64,000 nt of DNA from Clostridium beijerinckii (GTDB lineage: Bacteria > Bacillota > Clostridia > Clostridiales > Clostridiaceae): positions 1,860,001-1,924,000 of the forward strand of contig NZ_CP144906.1 of the NCBI RefSeq assembly GCF_036699995.1. The letters run 5' to 3'. This document shows, piece after piece, positions 45,500 to 54,441 of this stretch. The translations under genes were made by a program, and so were the position numbers. Position 1 is the first letter of the stretch. The number at the start of each line of letters is the position of its first letter. The notes under the pieces were generated by a model. The model worked only from the letters and a program-made list of their open reading frames with translations, had not been told where the DNA came from and did no database searches.

Positions 45500-46386
45500 A
45501 CGTAAGAAAAGCTGTAATACCTGCAGCTGGCCTTGGAACTAGGTTTTTGCCAGCAACTAAAGCCCAGCCAAAAGAAATGTTACCTATAGTAGATAAACCT
45601 ACTATCCAATATATCGTAGAAGAAGCAGTTGAATCTGGGATTGAAGAAATACTTATAATAACAGGGAGAAATAAACGGGCTATAGAAGATCATTTTGATA
45701 AATCTGTAGAGCTTGAAGATGAGCTTGAGAATAGTAAAAAAGACGAGTTGCTTAAGATGGTACAAAGTATATCCAATATGGTGGATATTTACTATACACG
45801 CCAAAAAGAACCTAAAGGACTTGGAGATGCAATAAGTCATGCCAAAAATTTTGTGGGAAATGAACCTTTTGCAGTAATGCTTGGTGATGATATTGTTGAT
45901 AATGAAATCCCATGTCTAAAACAATTAATAAATTGCTACGATAAGTATAAGACTTCAGTATTAGGCGTTCAAGAAATTGCTGAATGCAATATACCGAAAT
46001 ATGGAATAATAAAAGGTATAGAAATTGAAGATGGACTTTATAAGGTTAGTGATATGGTGGAAAAGCCTAAAATTGAAGAGGCACCATCTAACATAGCTAT
46101 TTTGGGTAGATATATAATAACTCCAGATATATTTGACATACTTGAAAGTACTAAACCAGGAAAATCAGGAGAAATTCAATTGACAGATGCGCTAAAAGAA
46201 TTAACAAGACAAGAAGCAGTATATGCTTATTGCTTTGAAGGAAAAAGGTATGATGTTGGTGATAAGCTAGGATACCTTCAAGCTAATATAGAATTTACTT
46301 TAAAGCGTGATGATTTAAAGGATGATTTTATAACGTACTTGTCAGATTTAAGAGATAGAAGTGTTAATCTAGATTTGATTCATTAA
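45496..46386 (+). CDS. galU: UTP-glucose-1-phosphate uridylyltransferase
   Basis: Makes UDP-glucose, the donor for glucosyl lipid carriers. 296 residues with the nucleotide-binding PAAGLGTRFLPATKAQPKEMLP, the Lys of VEKPKIEEAP and DALKELTRQEAVYAY. ATGA overlap with the glycosyltransferase gene means coupled expression, supporting a glucose-based decoration pathway for the whole block. Length normal. Confidence 0.95.
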   Translation: MNVRKAVIPAAGLGTRFLPATKAQPKEMLPIVDKPTIQYIVEEAVESGIEEILIITGRNKRAIEDHFDKSVELEDELENSKKDELLKMVQSISNMVDIYYTRQKEPKGLGDAISHAKNFVGNEPFAVMLGDDIVDNEIPCLKQLINCYDKYKTSVLGVQEIAECNIPKYGIIKGIEIEDGLYKVSDMVEKPKIEEAPSNIAILGRYIITPDIFDILESTKPGKSGEIQLTDALKELTRQEAVYAYCFEGKRYDVGDKLGYLQANIEFTLKRDDLKDDFITYLSDLRDRSVNLDLIH

Positions 46387-46567
46387 AATATAATACATTG
46401 TCTAGGTGATGCAAACTTTATATAATTTTCCCTGTTTGTATAAAAACATTTTATAAATAAATTAATATATCAATAGTTAGGAAAAACAAATTTATAGTAT
46501 GAGTATAGTTAATTAATGTTGGGTATATTAGTAACGTAAGATAAAAAGTAATCAAAGGAGGAGAAAT

Positions 46568-47020
46568 ATGAGTAGTTCAACTATGACTATTGCGACTAAA
46601 AAAAAGCTAGAACATAAGGATCAGAATGCTATAATAACGAATTCAACATCTGAAACAATTGTTGTATATGGACCAAGAAGGGAAACAGATGGAGGAAACT
46701 ATGATAATTCGTGGTATGTTCTCCACTCAGGAGAAACTATTCCTAGTGATTGGCAATGTGACGGAATTTTTATTCCTAAGGATAGAAAATTTATGCAAAT
46801 GAGCGATGAAACTATACAAGGTCCAGTAGCTGTAAAGTTTGGAAGCTTGATGCCAGTTACAATAATACAGGATGGAGAAGTATATATAGAAAAAGGTAGT
46901 CACAATGAAGGAGTATTTCATAAATCTGAAATAGATTGGGATGTACCAGACTTTGATGCGGAGTATTGCCAAAATATAAGCATGGCAGCATATCAAATCC
47001 AACCAAATAAGCGGTTTTAA
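46568..47020 (+). CDS. Protein of unknown function, beta-rich
   Basis: 150 residues, no signal peptide. The sequence reads as beta-sandwich-like: TNSTSETIVVYGPRRETDGGN, WYVLHSGETIPSDWQCDGIFIP, VKFGSLMPVTIIQDGEVYIEKG, with a Cys pair far apart. The start ATG is behind AAAGGAGGAG, very strong, and a strong terminator follows, so it is a well-expressed single gene. The opening NSTSETIVVYGP...LHSGETIPSDW resembles stress or pore-type beta proteins only loosely; no function claimed. Confidence 0.75.
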   Translation: MSSSTMTIATKKKLEHKDQNAIITNSTSETIVVYGPRRETDGGNYDNSWYVLHSGETIPSDWQCDGIFIPKDRKFMQMSDETIQGPVAVKFGSLMPVTIIQDGEVYIEKGSHNEGVFHKSEIDWDVPDFDAEYCQNISMAAYQIQPNKRF

Positions 47021-47035
47021 ATCTTTCTTAAAAAT

Positions 47036-47077
47036 AAAAATCCATGGATTACTTTTTAGTAATACGTGGATTTTTTA
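47036..47077 (+). terminator. Strong terminator
   Basis: AAAAATCCATG (47036-47046) with CGTGGATTTTT (47065-47075, one G-U) and an inner ATTACT/AGTAAT stem over TTT; T run at the end. Confidence 0.92.
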
Positions 47078-47128
47078 AATAAACATTAGATAATATAAAA
47101 TTAATATTTAAAGTCTTGCAAAAAACAA

Positions 47129-47158
47129 ATATTTGTAGATCACAAATATAGATATAAT
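47129..47158 (+). promoter_or_regulatory. Palindromic operator and -10 box before GT1 gene
   Basis: ATATTTGT-N5-ACAAATAT (47129-47149), a perfect 8-bp inverted repeat, lies four bases upstream of TATAAT (47153-47158). The palindrome would cover the -35 to -10 region, so binding of a dimeric repressor there would block transcription. Confidence 0.55.
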
Positions 47159-47179
47159 AAGGGCAAAGGAGTGAAAAGA

Positions 47180-48403
47180 ATGTCAAAAGCTTTATTTGTA
47201 AATATGTTAGGTCACGGACATGTTAATCCAACTATAGGAATAGTTAGGGAACTCATAAATAGAGGAGAAGATGTTACATATATAGCAGGAGAAGAGTTTA
47301 GAGATAAAATAGAAAAAACAGGTGCCAAGTTTATTGGGCATAAAAACTTATTTGATTTATCTAGTTTAATTACCAGTAGTTTAAATTTAGAAACTAATGA
47401 AAAACTATTGAATGCCCTTAATACTTTTAAAGAAATAATCGAAGAGATCTTCAAATTAGATGAAAAATTTGATTATATTATTTACGATTCTTCGTTTATA
47501 TTAGGTGAAGAAGTTGGAAGAGTATTAAATATACCAACAATTTCTTCTAGTAGCATTTTTGCAATAAATGAAAAAATAATAAAAAGTTTGTTAGATCTAC
47601 CAATCTCACAAGAATTTAAGTTAAAGATGGAAGGAGCTAAGCCAAAGATTAAAGAAATTCTAAGCAGTCATAATTATGTGGACTTTGTCAATGAATTACA
47701 AGAGAAGTATAATATAAAGTTTCCTAGTATTATAGAGAGATCTGGAAAGAAAGGAATGCTTAATATTGTATATACATCTAAGTACTTTCAACCATATAGC
47801 GAAAGTTTTGATGAAAGTTATAAATTTATTGGGTCATCAGTAATAGATAGAAAAGAAAGTATCGACTTTGATTTATCAAATAATGAGGATAAGAAGGTAA
47901 TTTATATATCGCTAGGAACTATATTCAATAATTCTATTGAATTCTATGAGTGTTGCTTTAAAGCTTTTTGCAATATGAATGTAAAAGTTATTATGTCTGT
48001 AGGCAGAAAAATTGATATAAGCATATTTAAAAATATCCCATCAAACTTTATAGTTCGTAACTATGTACCACAATTAGAGGTATTAAAATATGCAGATGTA
48101 TTTATCACTCATGGTGGCATGAATAGTACAAATGAAGGTTTATACTTTAACATACCATTAATTTTAATACCTCAATCGGTTGATCAACCTTTTGTGGCTA
48201 ATAGGGTTGCTGAGCTTGGCGCAGGGATTGTGATAGAAAAAAATAGAATTACGCCGGAAGCACTAAATAAATGTGTAGCTGAGATACTATCAGATGATAA
48301 CTTTAAGCTTAACAGTGAGAAGATAGGTGAATCCTTAAGGGAAGCAGGAGGATATAAAGTTGGAGTTGATGAAATAATAAAGCTAAAAAATTCTATGAAA
48401 TAA
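47180..48403 (+). CDS. GT1 glycosyltransferase (MGT/UGT macrolide-type)
   Basis: 407 residues from ATG 47180 behind AAAGGAG; GTG at 47171 overlaps that site. GT-B fold: N-terminal GHGHVNPTIGIVRELINRG, C-terminal donor motif VPQLEVLKYADVFITHGG, then NSTNEGLYFNIPLILIPQ and DQPFVANRVAELGAG. These enzymes add sugars from UDP-donors to small hydrophobic acceptors such as macrolides, flavonoids or lipids; the acceptor here is unknown. The operator in its promoter suggests inducible use, for example against an antibiotic. Confidence 0.92.
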   Translation: MSKALFVNMLGHGHVNPTIGIVRELINRGEDVTYIAGEEFRDKIEKTGAKFIGHKNLFDLSSLITSSLNLETNEKLLNALNTFKEIIEEIFKLDEKFDYIIYDSSFILGEEVGRVLNIPTISSSSIFAINEKIIKSLLDLPISQEFKLKMEGAKPKIKEILSSHNYVDFVNELQEKYNIKFPSIIERSGKKGMLNIVYTSKYFQPYSESFDESYKFIGSSVIDRKESIDFDLSNNEDKKVIYISLGTIFNNSIEFYECCFKAFCNMNVKVIMSVGRKIDISIFKNIPSNFIVRNYVPQLEVLKYADVFITHGGMNSTNEGLYFNIPLILIPQSVDQPFVANRVAELGAGIVIEKNRITPEALNKCVAEILSDDNFKLNSEKIGESLREAGGYKVGVDEIIKLKNSMK

Positions 48404-48469
48404 GATTTAGCTATTGATAAATCAAATTTAATTATTTTAGATTTATTGTATATAAACATAAGGTGCTAG

Positions 48470-48508
48470 AATATCGCAAATTCATTTGAATTATGCGATA
48501 TTTATTTT
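48470..48508 (+). terminator. Hairpin terminator after GT1 gene
   Basis: AATATCGCA (48470-48478) with TGCGATATT (48494-48502), with an inner AATTC/GAATT stem and one bulged A; the tail is TATTTTAA. Confidence 0.7.
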
Positions 48509-48730
48509 AAAAATTTATAATTTATATGGAAGAAATTCGCATTAAATGAAATATAATATTATAATTTATGTATAGTATATTTATTATAATATTTCAAAAA
48601 GAAATAAAGCTATATATCTCATATTCCGCCTAACTAATTTTTCCTATTTAACCTCAACTATTCACTATATTATTTGACTAAAAATTATTATGATTACGGT
48701 ATGCAAATAATATTTAATGGGGGGATTGGA
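48509..48730 (+). other. Left flank of insertion sequence
   Basis: AT-rich, no gene. The left end of the insertion sequence should lie here, but no terminal inverted repeat pair with the right flank could be fixed by eye. GGGGGG just before the transposase start is its ribosome site. Confidence 0.35.
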
Positions 48731-50416
48731 ATGGATAAAGAGTTGTTATTGGAAAATATTGAAATGGAAGCATATAGCCATGGAAAAGCGACGCTTGTAG
48801 CAGGTATGTGTAAGAAACTAGGAGTTATCAACATCTTTGATCAATATTTGACTAAACAAAATGGGAGAAAGCCTGATATAGCTTATGGGATAATGGCTCA
48901 AATGATGTTAGCAAATCTTTGTCATTCAAGACGACCATTATATCTTATGGATGAGTATTTTGAACATATTGATATTGAAGGGACATTTAACAGCGATGCG
49001 AAGCCTCATAATCTTACAGATGATAGATTTGGCTGTTTTCTTGATAATTTTCATGAAGCTGGTCCAAGAAAAATTTTTTCTGAAATAAGTATGACTGCTT
49101 TCGCTACGTATGGATTGAGTATAAAGAATATTAATTACGATACTACCTCAAAGGTAATGTGGGGCCAGTATGAAACAGAAGAAGGTAAAATAGATGAAAT
49201 ATCAATTGATTATGGATATAGTAAAGATAAAAGAAATGATAAGAAACAAATAAAAATTGGAATTGGAACAGCTAACGGTATAGTTGTAGACGCAAAAGTT
49301 CTTTCGGGTAATACAGATGATAAAACTTATAATAATGACGCTATAGATGATGTTGATGAAATTTTAAAAAAATCCAAAACTAGTAAAGATTCATTCTACT
49401 ATGTTGCAGATAGTGCATTTTTTACAGAAGAAAATATTAATAAAGCAAATGGTAGAGATATAAAATTTATAACAAGAGCTCCTGAAACAACAAATATGTC
49501 TAAAATCTATATTGGTAAATTTTTTAGTGAAAGACAGTTAACAAAAGATGTTATTTTTGAAAATGCCCAAGGTAAAAAAGTTAAATATCAAGTATTAGAT
49601 TATAAATCAGAATATAAGGGGATTCCAGTTAAACTGGCAGTCTGTTATTCCTTCACTCTTGAAGAAACCAAAAGGAAAACTATTTCTAGGCATGCAGAAA
49701 AAGAATATGCCGAATTAGAGAAAAAAATCAAAGTATTTTCCAAGCGTAGCTTCGCGTGCGAAGCAGATTCACAAAAAGAAATAGAAGAGTTTTTAAAGAC
49801 TAAAGGGAAAAAATTAAAATACCATTCTGTTAATTTGAATATTGAAATGAATGAAAAACGTAAGCGTAAAAAAGCTGATAATAAGGATTCACAAAAGGAA
49901 TATGAATATACTATTAATTTAGAAATTAACCGTGAAGATTCAAAAATTGAAGCAGCAATTGAAAGAGAGTGTACTTTCATCTTAGCAAGTAATGATTCTG
50001 ATATTTCATGTGAAGAAATGCTGAAAGAATACAAAACTCAAAGCAGCGTAGAGAAAAAGTTTCAGCAGCTAAAAGCACCAGAGTTTATAGATGACCTTTT
50101 TGTAAAAACTCCCAAAAGAGTTGAAGCCTTAACATACATGATACTTATTGGTTTAATGATTTTATCAGTAATGGAACATGTAGTCAGACGTGAGATGAAG
50201 AAAGATAATACGATTATACTTGGACCTGGAAAAATAAAAATGTCCAAGCCGAGTTTAAAAGCTATAATGGGTATCTTTGAGTATGTGCCTATACAAGTAA
50301 TTAAAGTTAATAACAATTGTATAAGAAAGTTTCAAAAACCACTAAAAGATAATCAACGGCAGATATTGAATTATTTAGGTTTGGATGAAAGTATTTTTGT
50401 TGGACATGCTATTTAA
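48731..50416 (+). CDS. IS1634-family transposase, intact
   Basis: 561 residues from ATG 48731 (TTG 48674 would extend by 19 weak residues). An N-terminal DUF4277-like helical domain (KATLVAGMCKKLGVINIFD), then a DDE core: INYDTTSKVMWG (first Asp), YYVADSAFFTEENI (second Asp) and SSVEKKFQQLKAPEF (Glu). The catalytic acids are all present and no frameshift is seen, so it may be active. It separates the GT1 gene from the NUDIX gene and is the only transposase in the window. Confidence 0.92.
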   Translation: MDKELLLENIEMEAYSHGKATLVAGMCKKLGVINIFDQYLTKQNGRKPDIAYGIMAQMMLANLCHSRRPLYLMDEYFEHIDIEGTFNSDAKPHNLTDDRFGCFLDNFHEAGPRKIFSEISMTAFATYGLSIKNINYDTTSKVMWGQYETEEGKIDEISIDYGYSKDKRNDKKQIKIGIGTANGIVVDAKVLSGNTDDKTYNNDAIDDVDEILKKSKTSKDSFYYVADSAFFTEENINKANGRDIKFITRAPETTNMSKIYIGKFFSERQLTKDVIFENAQGKKVKYQVLDYKSEYKGIPVKLAVCYSFTLEETKRKTISRHAEKEYAELEKKIKVFSKRSFACEADSQKEIEEFLKTKGKKLKYHSVNLNIEMNEKRKRKKADNKDSQKEYEYTINLEINREDSKIEAAIERECTFILASNDSDISCEEMLKEYKTQSSVEKKFQQLKAPEFIDDLFVKTPKRVEALTYMILIGLMILSVMEHVVRREMKKDNTIILGPGKIKMSKPSLKAIMGIFEYVPIQVIKVNNNCIRKFQKPLKDNQRQILNYLGLDESIFVGHAI

Positions 50417-50530
50417 CAAGTATATATTTCAAAAAATTTAATAATGATTCCATTAGGGATAGTTTAGAAATTTACTATGGAATAATTCACATATAGATAT
50501 ATATTATTCCAAACTTTAAATAAAGAAAAG

Positions 50531-50566
50531 ATATTTCACTGAAATGCATAGCATTCAGCGAAATAT
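50531..50566 (+). terminator. Imperfect hairpin before NUDIX gene
   Basis: ATATTTCACTGAA (50531-50543) with TTCAGCGAAATAT (50554-50566), one A-C mismatch, 10-base loop, no T tract. It could belong to the right part of the insertion sequence or end its transcript. Confidence 0.4.
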
Positions 50567-50617
50567 GAGATATATAATTGATTATTAACTTTATATTAAT
50601 TAAATAGGAGATGCAAT

Positions 50618-51124
50618 ATGGAATTAAGAGATATATACAATAATAAAGGATATAAAACTGAAGTAAGAAAAGAACGGTCCGAAAAGTTAGAAGATGGTGA
50701 ATATTATTTAGCAACTGAAGTGTGGATAATTAATAGCAGAAGCGAAATATTAATTCAACAAAGATCAAGTAACAAGGATGTACTTCCTAATATGTGGGGA
50801 CTAACTACAGGATGTATGGTTAGTGGAGAGGGCTCAGAGGAAGGAGCTTTGAGAGAAGTTAATGAGGAGATAGGATTATCTATTGAAAAAGATGAATTAA
50901 ATTTTATTCGTAGAATATTTCGTGAAAATTCTATTTGGGATATATATTTTGTATATAAGGATGTTGAGTTATCGAAATTAATCCTTCAAAAGGAAGAAGT
51001 TAGTAACGTTAAATTTGTATCTATTGAAGAATTTAATAATATGCTTTTATCTGGAGAACTATTTGAATATCCAGAAATTTATGATATGTTATCCCTAATT
51101 GATGATAAAGTTAGTGAATATTAG
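50618..51124 (+). CDS. NUDIX hydrolase
   Basis: 168 residues. The Nudix box is GEGSEEGALREVNEEIGL, with the metal-binding REVNEE core. The wider sequence (EVWIINSRSEILIQQRSSNKDVLPNMWGLTTG) is like the isopentenyl-diphosphate-isomerase-like/YfcD branch of hydrolases that cleave nucleoside or other diphosphates. Substrate unknown. TAGGAGAT ribosome site. Confidence 0.9.
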   Translation: MELRDIYNNKGYKTEVRKERSEKLEDGEYYLATEVWIINSRSEILIQQRSSNKDVLPNMWGLTTGCMVSGEGSEEGALREVNEEIGLSIEKDELNFIRRIFRENSIWDIYFVYKDVELSKLILQKEEVSNVKFVSIEEFNNMLLSGELFEYPEIYDMLSLIDDKVSEY

Positions 51125-51207
51125 AGGTAGTTAGTTATATCAAGTAAGACAAGAAAATTTATAATACATATCTTAATATTTGTTTATTTTAAGAGAACAG
51201 AATGATC

Positions 51208-51240
51208 TGTGACATGTTTGTAACAAAAATTAGCTACAAT
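51208..51240 (+). promoter_or_regulatory. Direct-repeat operator and -10 box of the two-component operon
   Basis: TGTGAC (51208-51213), 5 bases, TGTAAC (51219-51224), 10 bases, TACAAT (51235-51240). It has the same spacing as the site before the glycosyltransferase operon at 40050, which suggests autoregulation and a shared regulon. Confidence 0.6.
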
Positions 51241-51272
51241 AAGAATAATTGATATTTTTGTGGAGGGATATA

Positions 51273-51953
51273 ATGAAGGGGAAAAGGATACTAGTTGTTG
51301 ATGATGAACCATTAATAAGAAAACTCGTGACAGATTTTCTGAAAAAACAAGGGTATGTAACAATTGAGGCTGATGATGGAAAGAAAGCTATGAATTTGTT
51401 CTCTAGTGAGGAAAATATAGATTTAATAATTCTTGATGTAATGCTGCCAGAATATGATGGATTTACTGTATGCAGAGAGATAAGAAAGAAATCTAAAGTT
51501 CCGATTATTATGCTAACTGCAAGGGGAGAGGAATTTGATGAAGTTTTTGGATTAGATATTGGAGCTGATGAATATATATCAAAACCTTTTAGTCCTAATA
51601 TACTAATAGCGAGAGTTAATGCTGTTTTGAGAAGGGCAAATTCAGAAGATAGAGGTAATAAGGAGCTCAAAGATTTTAATGGATTGACAATAGATCATAG
51701 TGCCCATCAAGTGGTTATAGATGGAGAAGTTGTTGATTTAAGTCCTAAGGAATATGAACTATTGATTTATCTTTCTGAAAATTATGGAAAAGCATTAAGT
51801 AGAGAGCAAATATTAGATAAGGTATGGGGATATGATTATTATGGAGACTTAAGGACAGTGGATACACATATAAATAGATTAAGAATAAAGTTAGATAGAA
51901 AAAGTGATTATATACAAACAGTACGTGGTTACGGTTATAGGTTTGAGGAATAG
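51273..51953 (+). CDS. OmpR-family response regulator
   Basis: 226 residues from ATG 51273 behind GGAGGG; TTG 51249 is unlikely. Receiver domain 1-120: Asp10-Asp11, phospho-acceptor Asp55 (IILDVMLPEYDG), Lys in YISKPF. C-terminal winged helix 130-226 (LSPKEYELLIYLSENYGKAL, DTHINRLRIKLD, VRGYGYRFE). Binds direct repeats about 11 bp apart in this family. 2 bases before the kinase gene. Probably activated by that kinase. Confidence 0.95.
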   Translation: MKGKRILVVDDEPLIRKLVTDFLKKQGYVTIEADDGKKAMNLFSSEENIDLIILDVMLPEYDGFTVCREIRKKSKVPIIMLTARGEEFDEVFGLDIGADEYISKPFSPNILIARVNAVLRRANSEDRGNKELKDFNGLTIDHSAHQVVIDGEVVDLSPKEYELLIYLSENYGKALSREQILDKVWGYDYYGDLRTVDTHINRLRIKLDRKSDYIQTVRGYGYRFEE

Positions 51954-51955
51954 GT

Positions 51956-53470
51956 ATGAATAAGTCATTAAGATCAAAACTTTTTTTATCTATAACTTTA
52001 TTGTTAGTTTTTTTTATCTCTGCTTTATGGATATTAAATAACTTATATCTTCAGCAATACTATATTAAGAATAAAGAAAATATGCTTGAAAATAATGCAA
52101 AGCATTTAGTTGATATGTATACTGGAGACCCAAATGATATTCAAGATGAATTGGATAGAACCGCAAATATAATAGGAGGCAGTATTGATATTAGAGATAA
52201 AGAGGGTAAACTCATATATAAATCTTCAAGGCGACTGCCAAATGAAAAAAATATAATTGATAATATGGGGAATAAATTTAGACCTAATATAGAACCACCA
52301 CCAGATTCGGATGCTCAAAATGATAAGATTAACAATACATATAGTGAAGGTAAGTATACATTTGAAAATAGATGGGATGTTCAGCTTAAAATAAACTTTC
52401 TAACTCTTGTAACTAAAACAAATAATGGTGACATCCTTGCTATAAGAGTTCCATTAGTCTCAATAAGTGAAAGTGTTGATATTGCAAATAGATTTATATT
52501 AATTATTGGAGGAGTAATTATACTTTTAGGTAGCTTATGGGCATTTTGGTTTTCAAAAAGATTTACAAAACCAATACTAGAATTAAATAGCATAGCGCAG
52601 AATATGGCTAAATTCAATTTTGGTAAAAAATGCAATATAAATGGAAAAGATGAAATCGGACAGCTTGGACAAAGTGTTAATTATCTATCTGGAGAGCTAA
52701 GTCGGGCAATTACGGAATTAAATATAAAGAATAAGAAATTAGAAGAAGATATAGAGAAGGAAAGAAAAATAGACGAAATGAGAAAAGAATTTATCTCAAG
52801 TGTTTCTCATGAGTTAAGAACTCCGCTATCAGTAATACAAGGCTATGCGGAAGGGCTTGTAAGCAATGTTACAGAAAGTGATGAAGATAGGAAATTTTAC
52901 TGTGATGTTATTATGAATGAAACTGATAAAATGAATAAATTAGTAAGAGATTTATTAAACTTATCACAAATTGAATCTGGTTATTTTCATATAGAAAAAA
53001 CAGAATTTGATTTAGTATCATTAATAGAATATGTACTTAATAGATATAAATCAACTTTCGAAGAAAAAAGTATAGAAATCAAATTTGAACCCGGAGAAAG
53101 CGTGATTGTATACGGAGATATGACTCGTATAGAGCAAATACTTACAAACTACATTAATAATGCAATTAATCATGTAGACAATAATAAGATTATTAGGATA
53201 AATAAGATTAGTGTTAAAGATAAAATAAGAATAAATGTATTTAATACAGGAAAGCATATACCAGATGAATATTTGGATAAGATATGGAATAGCTTTTATA
53301 AAGTAGATAAAGCTAGGACAAGAGCTTATGGAGGCTATGGCTTGGGCTTATCTATAGTAAAGGCGATAGCAGATCTTCATAGTAATGCTTATGGAGTGGA
53401 AAACACTGAAGATGGAGTTAACTTTTGGTTTGAAATTGATAAGATAGATTTAAGTTCAGCAGCAAATTAA
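51956..53470 (+). CDS. Sensor histidine kinase
   Basis: 504 residues. Membrane helix 1 at 9-30, an outer sensor domain of about 150 residues (contains SIDIRDKEGKLIYKSSRRL and a Pro/Asp-rich loop), helix 2 about 180-202, HAMP, then HisKA with phospho-acceptor His285 (SSVSHELRTPLSVIQ), and the ATPase domain with N box TNYINNAINH and G boxes in KARTRAYGGYGLGLSIVKA. It faces outward, so it probably reads an envelope signal. Co-transcribed with the regulator gene. Confidence 0.95.
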   Translation: MNKSLRSKLFLSITLLLVFFISALWILNNLYLQQYYIKNKENMLENNAKHLVDMYTGDPNDIQDELDRTANIIGGSIDIRDKEGKLIYKSSRRLPNEKNIIDNMGNKFRPNIEPPPDSDAQNDKINNTYSEGKYTFENRWDVQLKINFLTLVTKTNNGDILAIRVPLVSISESVDIANRFILIIGGVIILLGSLWAFWFSKRFTKPILELNSIAQNMAKFNFGKKCNINGKDEIGQLGQSVNYLSGELSRAITELNIKNKKLEEDIEKERKIDEMRKEFISSVSHELRTPLSVIQGYAEGLVSNVTESDEDRKFYCDVIMNETDKMNKLVRDLLNLSQIESGYFHIEKTEFDLVSLIEYVLNRYKSTFEEKSIEIKFEPGESVIVYGDMTRIEQILTNYINNAINHVDNNKIIRINKISVKDKIRINVFNTGKHIPDEYLDKIWNSFYKVDKARTRAYGGYGLGLSIVKAIADLHSNAYGVENTEDGVNFWFEIDKIDLSSAAN

Positions 53471-53485
53471 AAATAAAAATACAAA

Positions 53486-53535
53486 GGGAGTTGTCGGTAT
53501 ATCAGATTAAAATCTGTTAGCGGCAGCTCCCTAAT
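53486..53535 (+). terminator. Long hairpin after kinase gene
   Basis: GGGAG (53486-53490) with CTCCC (53527-53531), continued by further pairs including G-U and closed by CAGAT-TAAA-ATCTG. The tail is only moderately T-rich. Likely the end of the two-component transcript. Confidence 0.65.
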
Positions 53536-53647
53536 TTATATATAAGTTTTCAATAATATAATTTATTCATTATAAAATTATTTAGTTTATATAGCCTGAT
53601 ATCCTAAGATAAGTTTCAATGAACTTAAATTTTTTAGAAAGTACATA

Positions 53648-53950
53648 TTATAAACTATTTTTAATTTTTATTTTGTTCGAAATACCAATGCTTGTACCAG
53701 TTAAAACACCGGATAACATGGAGTAAACAATTGTAGGAATTTCAATCACATAAATACCAATAGCGGCAATAAATAATAAAAAAATCGCTAAAAAGAGTAT
53801 ACAAATAAATTGTTTCCATTTTTGTTGAACTTTAATTTTTGAATTTATTATATCTGTAAATTTGTATTTTTCATCGAACTTTAAGTAGATAGCTTGACTC
53901 AGTATTAGTAAGAATACCATAGGCAATAATTTATAAAGTAAATCTATCAT
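53648..53950 (-). CDS. Small membrane protein, function unknown
   Basis: 100 residues on the - strand. Three hydrophobic segments: LLPMVFLLILSQAIYL, FICILFLAIFLLFIAAIGIYVIEI and IVYSMLSGVLTGTSIGI. A GGAGG lies 13 bases before the ATG, a little far. It is the only single gene on the - strand between + strand units, convergent with the kinase transcript. Not recognised; resembles small holin-like or stress membrane proteins only in size. Confidence 0.65.
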   Translation of the reverse strand: MIDLLYKLLPMVFLLILSQAIYLKFDEKYKFTDIINSKIKVQQKWKQFICILFLAIFLLFIAAIGIYVIEIPTIVYSMLSGVLTGTSIGISNKIKIKNSL

Positions 53951-54245
53951 ATTATTTTATCATCCTCCACGAAAATAATTTAGTTATTTAGGTACTTAAG
54001 CTCTAATAATAGATATTTTTATACCTAATTATAATATGGGAGAAATAAATAGACAAATAGTTCTTTATTACATTAGAGTAATTATATTCTTTTATAAGTG
54101 TATTCTACTAGAGAATAGTTATTATCATTAATATTTACTTATACGCTGAGAGACAATAATGATAAAGAAATAAGTAAAAATTGAGCTTAAATGTTTATAA
54201 AATAAGGAAAAATGTTTTAAAAAAACAAATTTAATAAACCAAGAG
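53951..54245. other. Divergent intergenic region
   Basis: AT-rich DNA between the small - strand gene and the + strand membrane protein gene. It must contain promoters for both; none is convincing. No gene is seen. Confidence 0.35.
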
Positions 54246-54290
54246 TTATGATATAATTATTGTAAAATTATTACAATAGTTATATCATAA
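54246..54290. repeat. 20-bp near-perfect palindrome
   Basis: Left arm 54246-54265 and right arm 54271-54290 pair over all 20 positions with one G-U, around a 5-base loop. AT-rich and with no T tract. It lies about 150 bases before the DUF4367-like gene. It could be a cruciform, an operator or the relic of a small element. Confidence 0.6.
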
Positions 54291-54441
54291 GAAGCTAAAG
54301 GACAACTCAATTTCTTTATAAATAATTTCTATAAATTATTTAGGATTAAGAAGTGTCTGGTTCCATACTCTTAGATTATTGGAATGATTTAAAATATGCA
54401 TAACTAAAAGGAAAAGAATAATGAATAAAAGGAGGAATACA

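Noticed and set aside
48620..50475. Terminal inverted repeats of the insertion sequence (CTAACTAATTTTTCCTA against the complement of TAGGGATAGTTTAG)
   Set aside because: The match needs several gaps and mismatches, no better than chance in this AT content.
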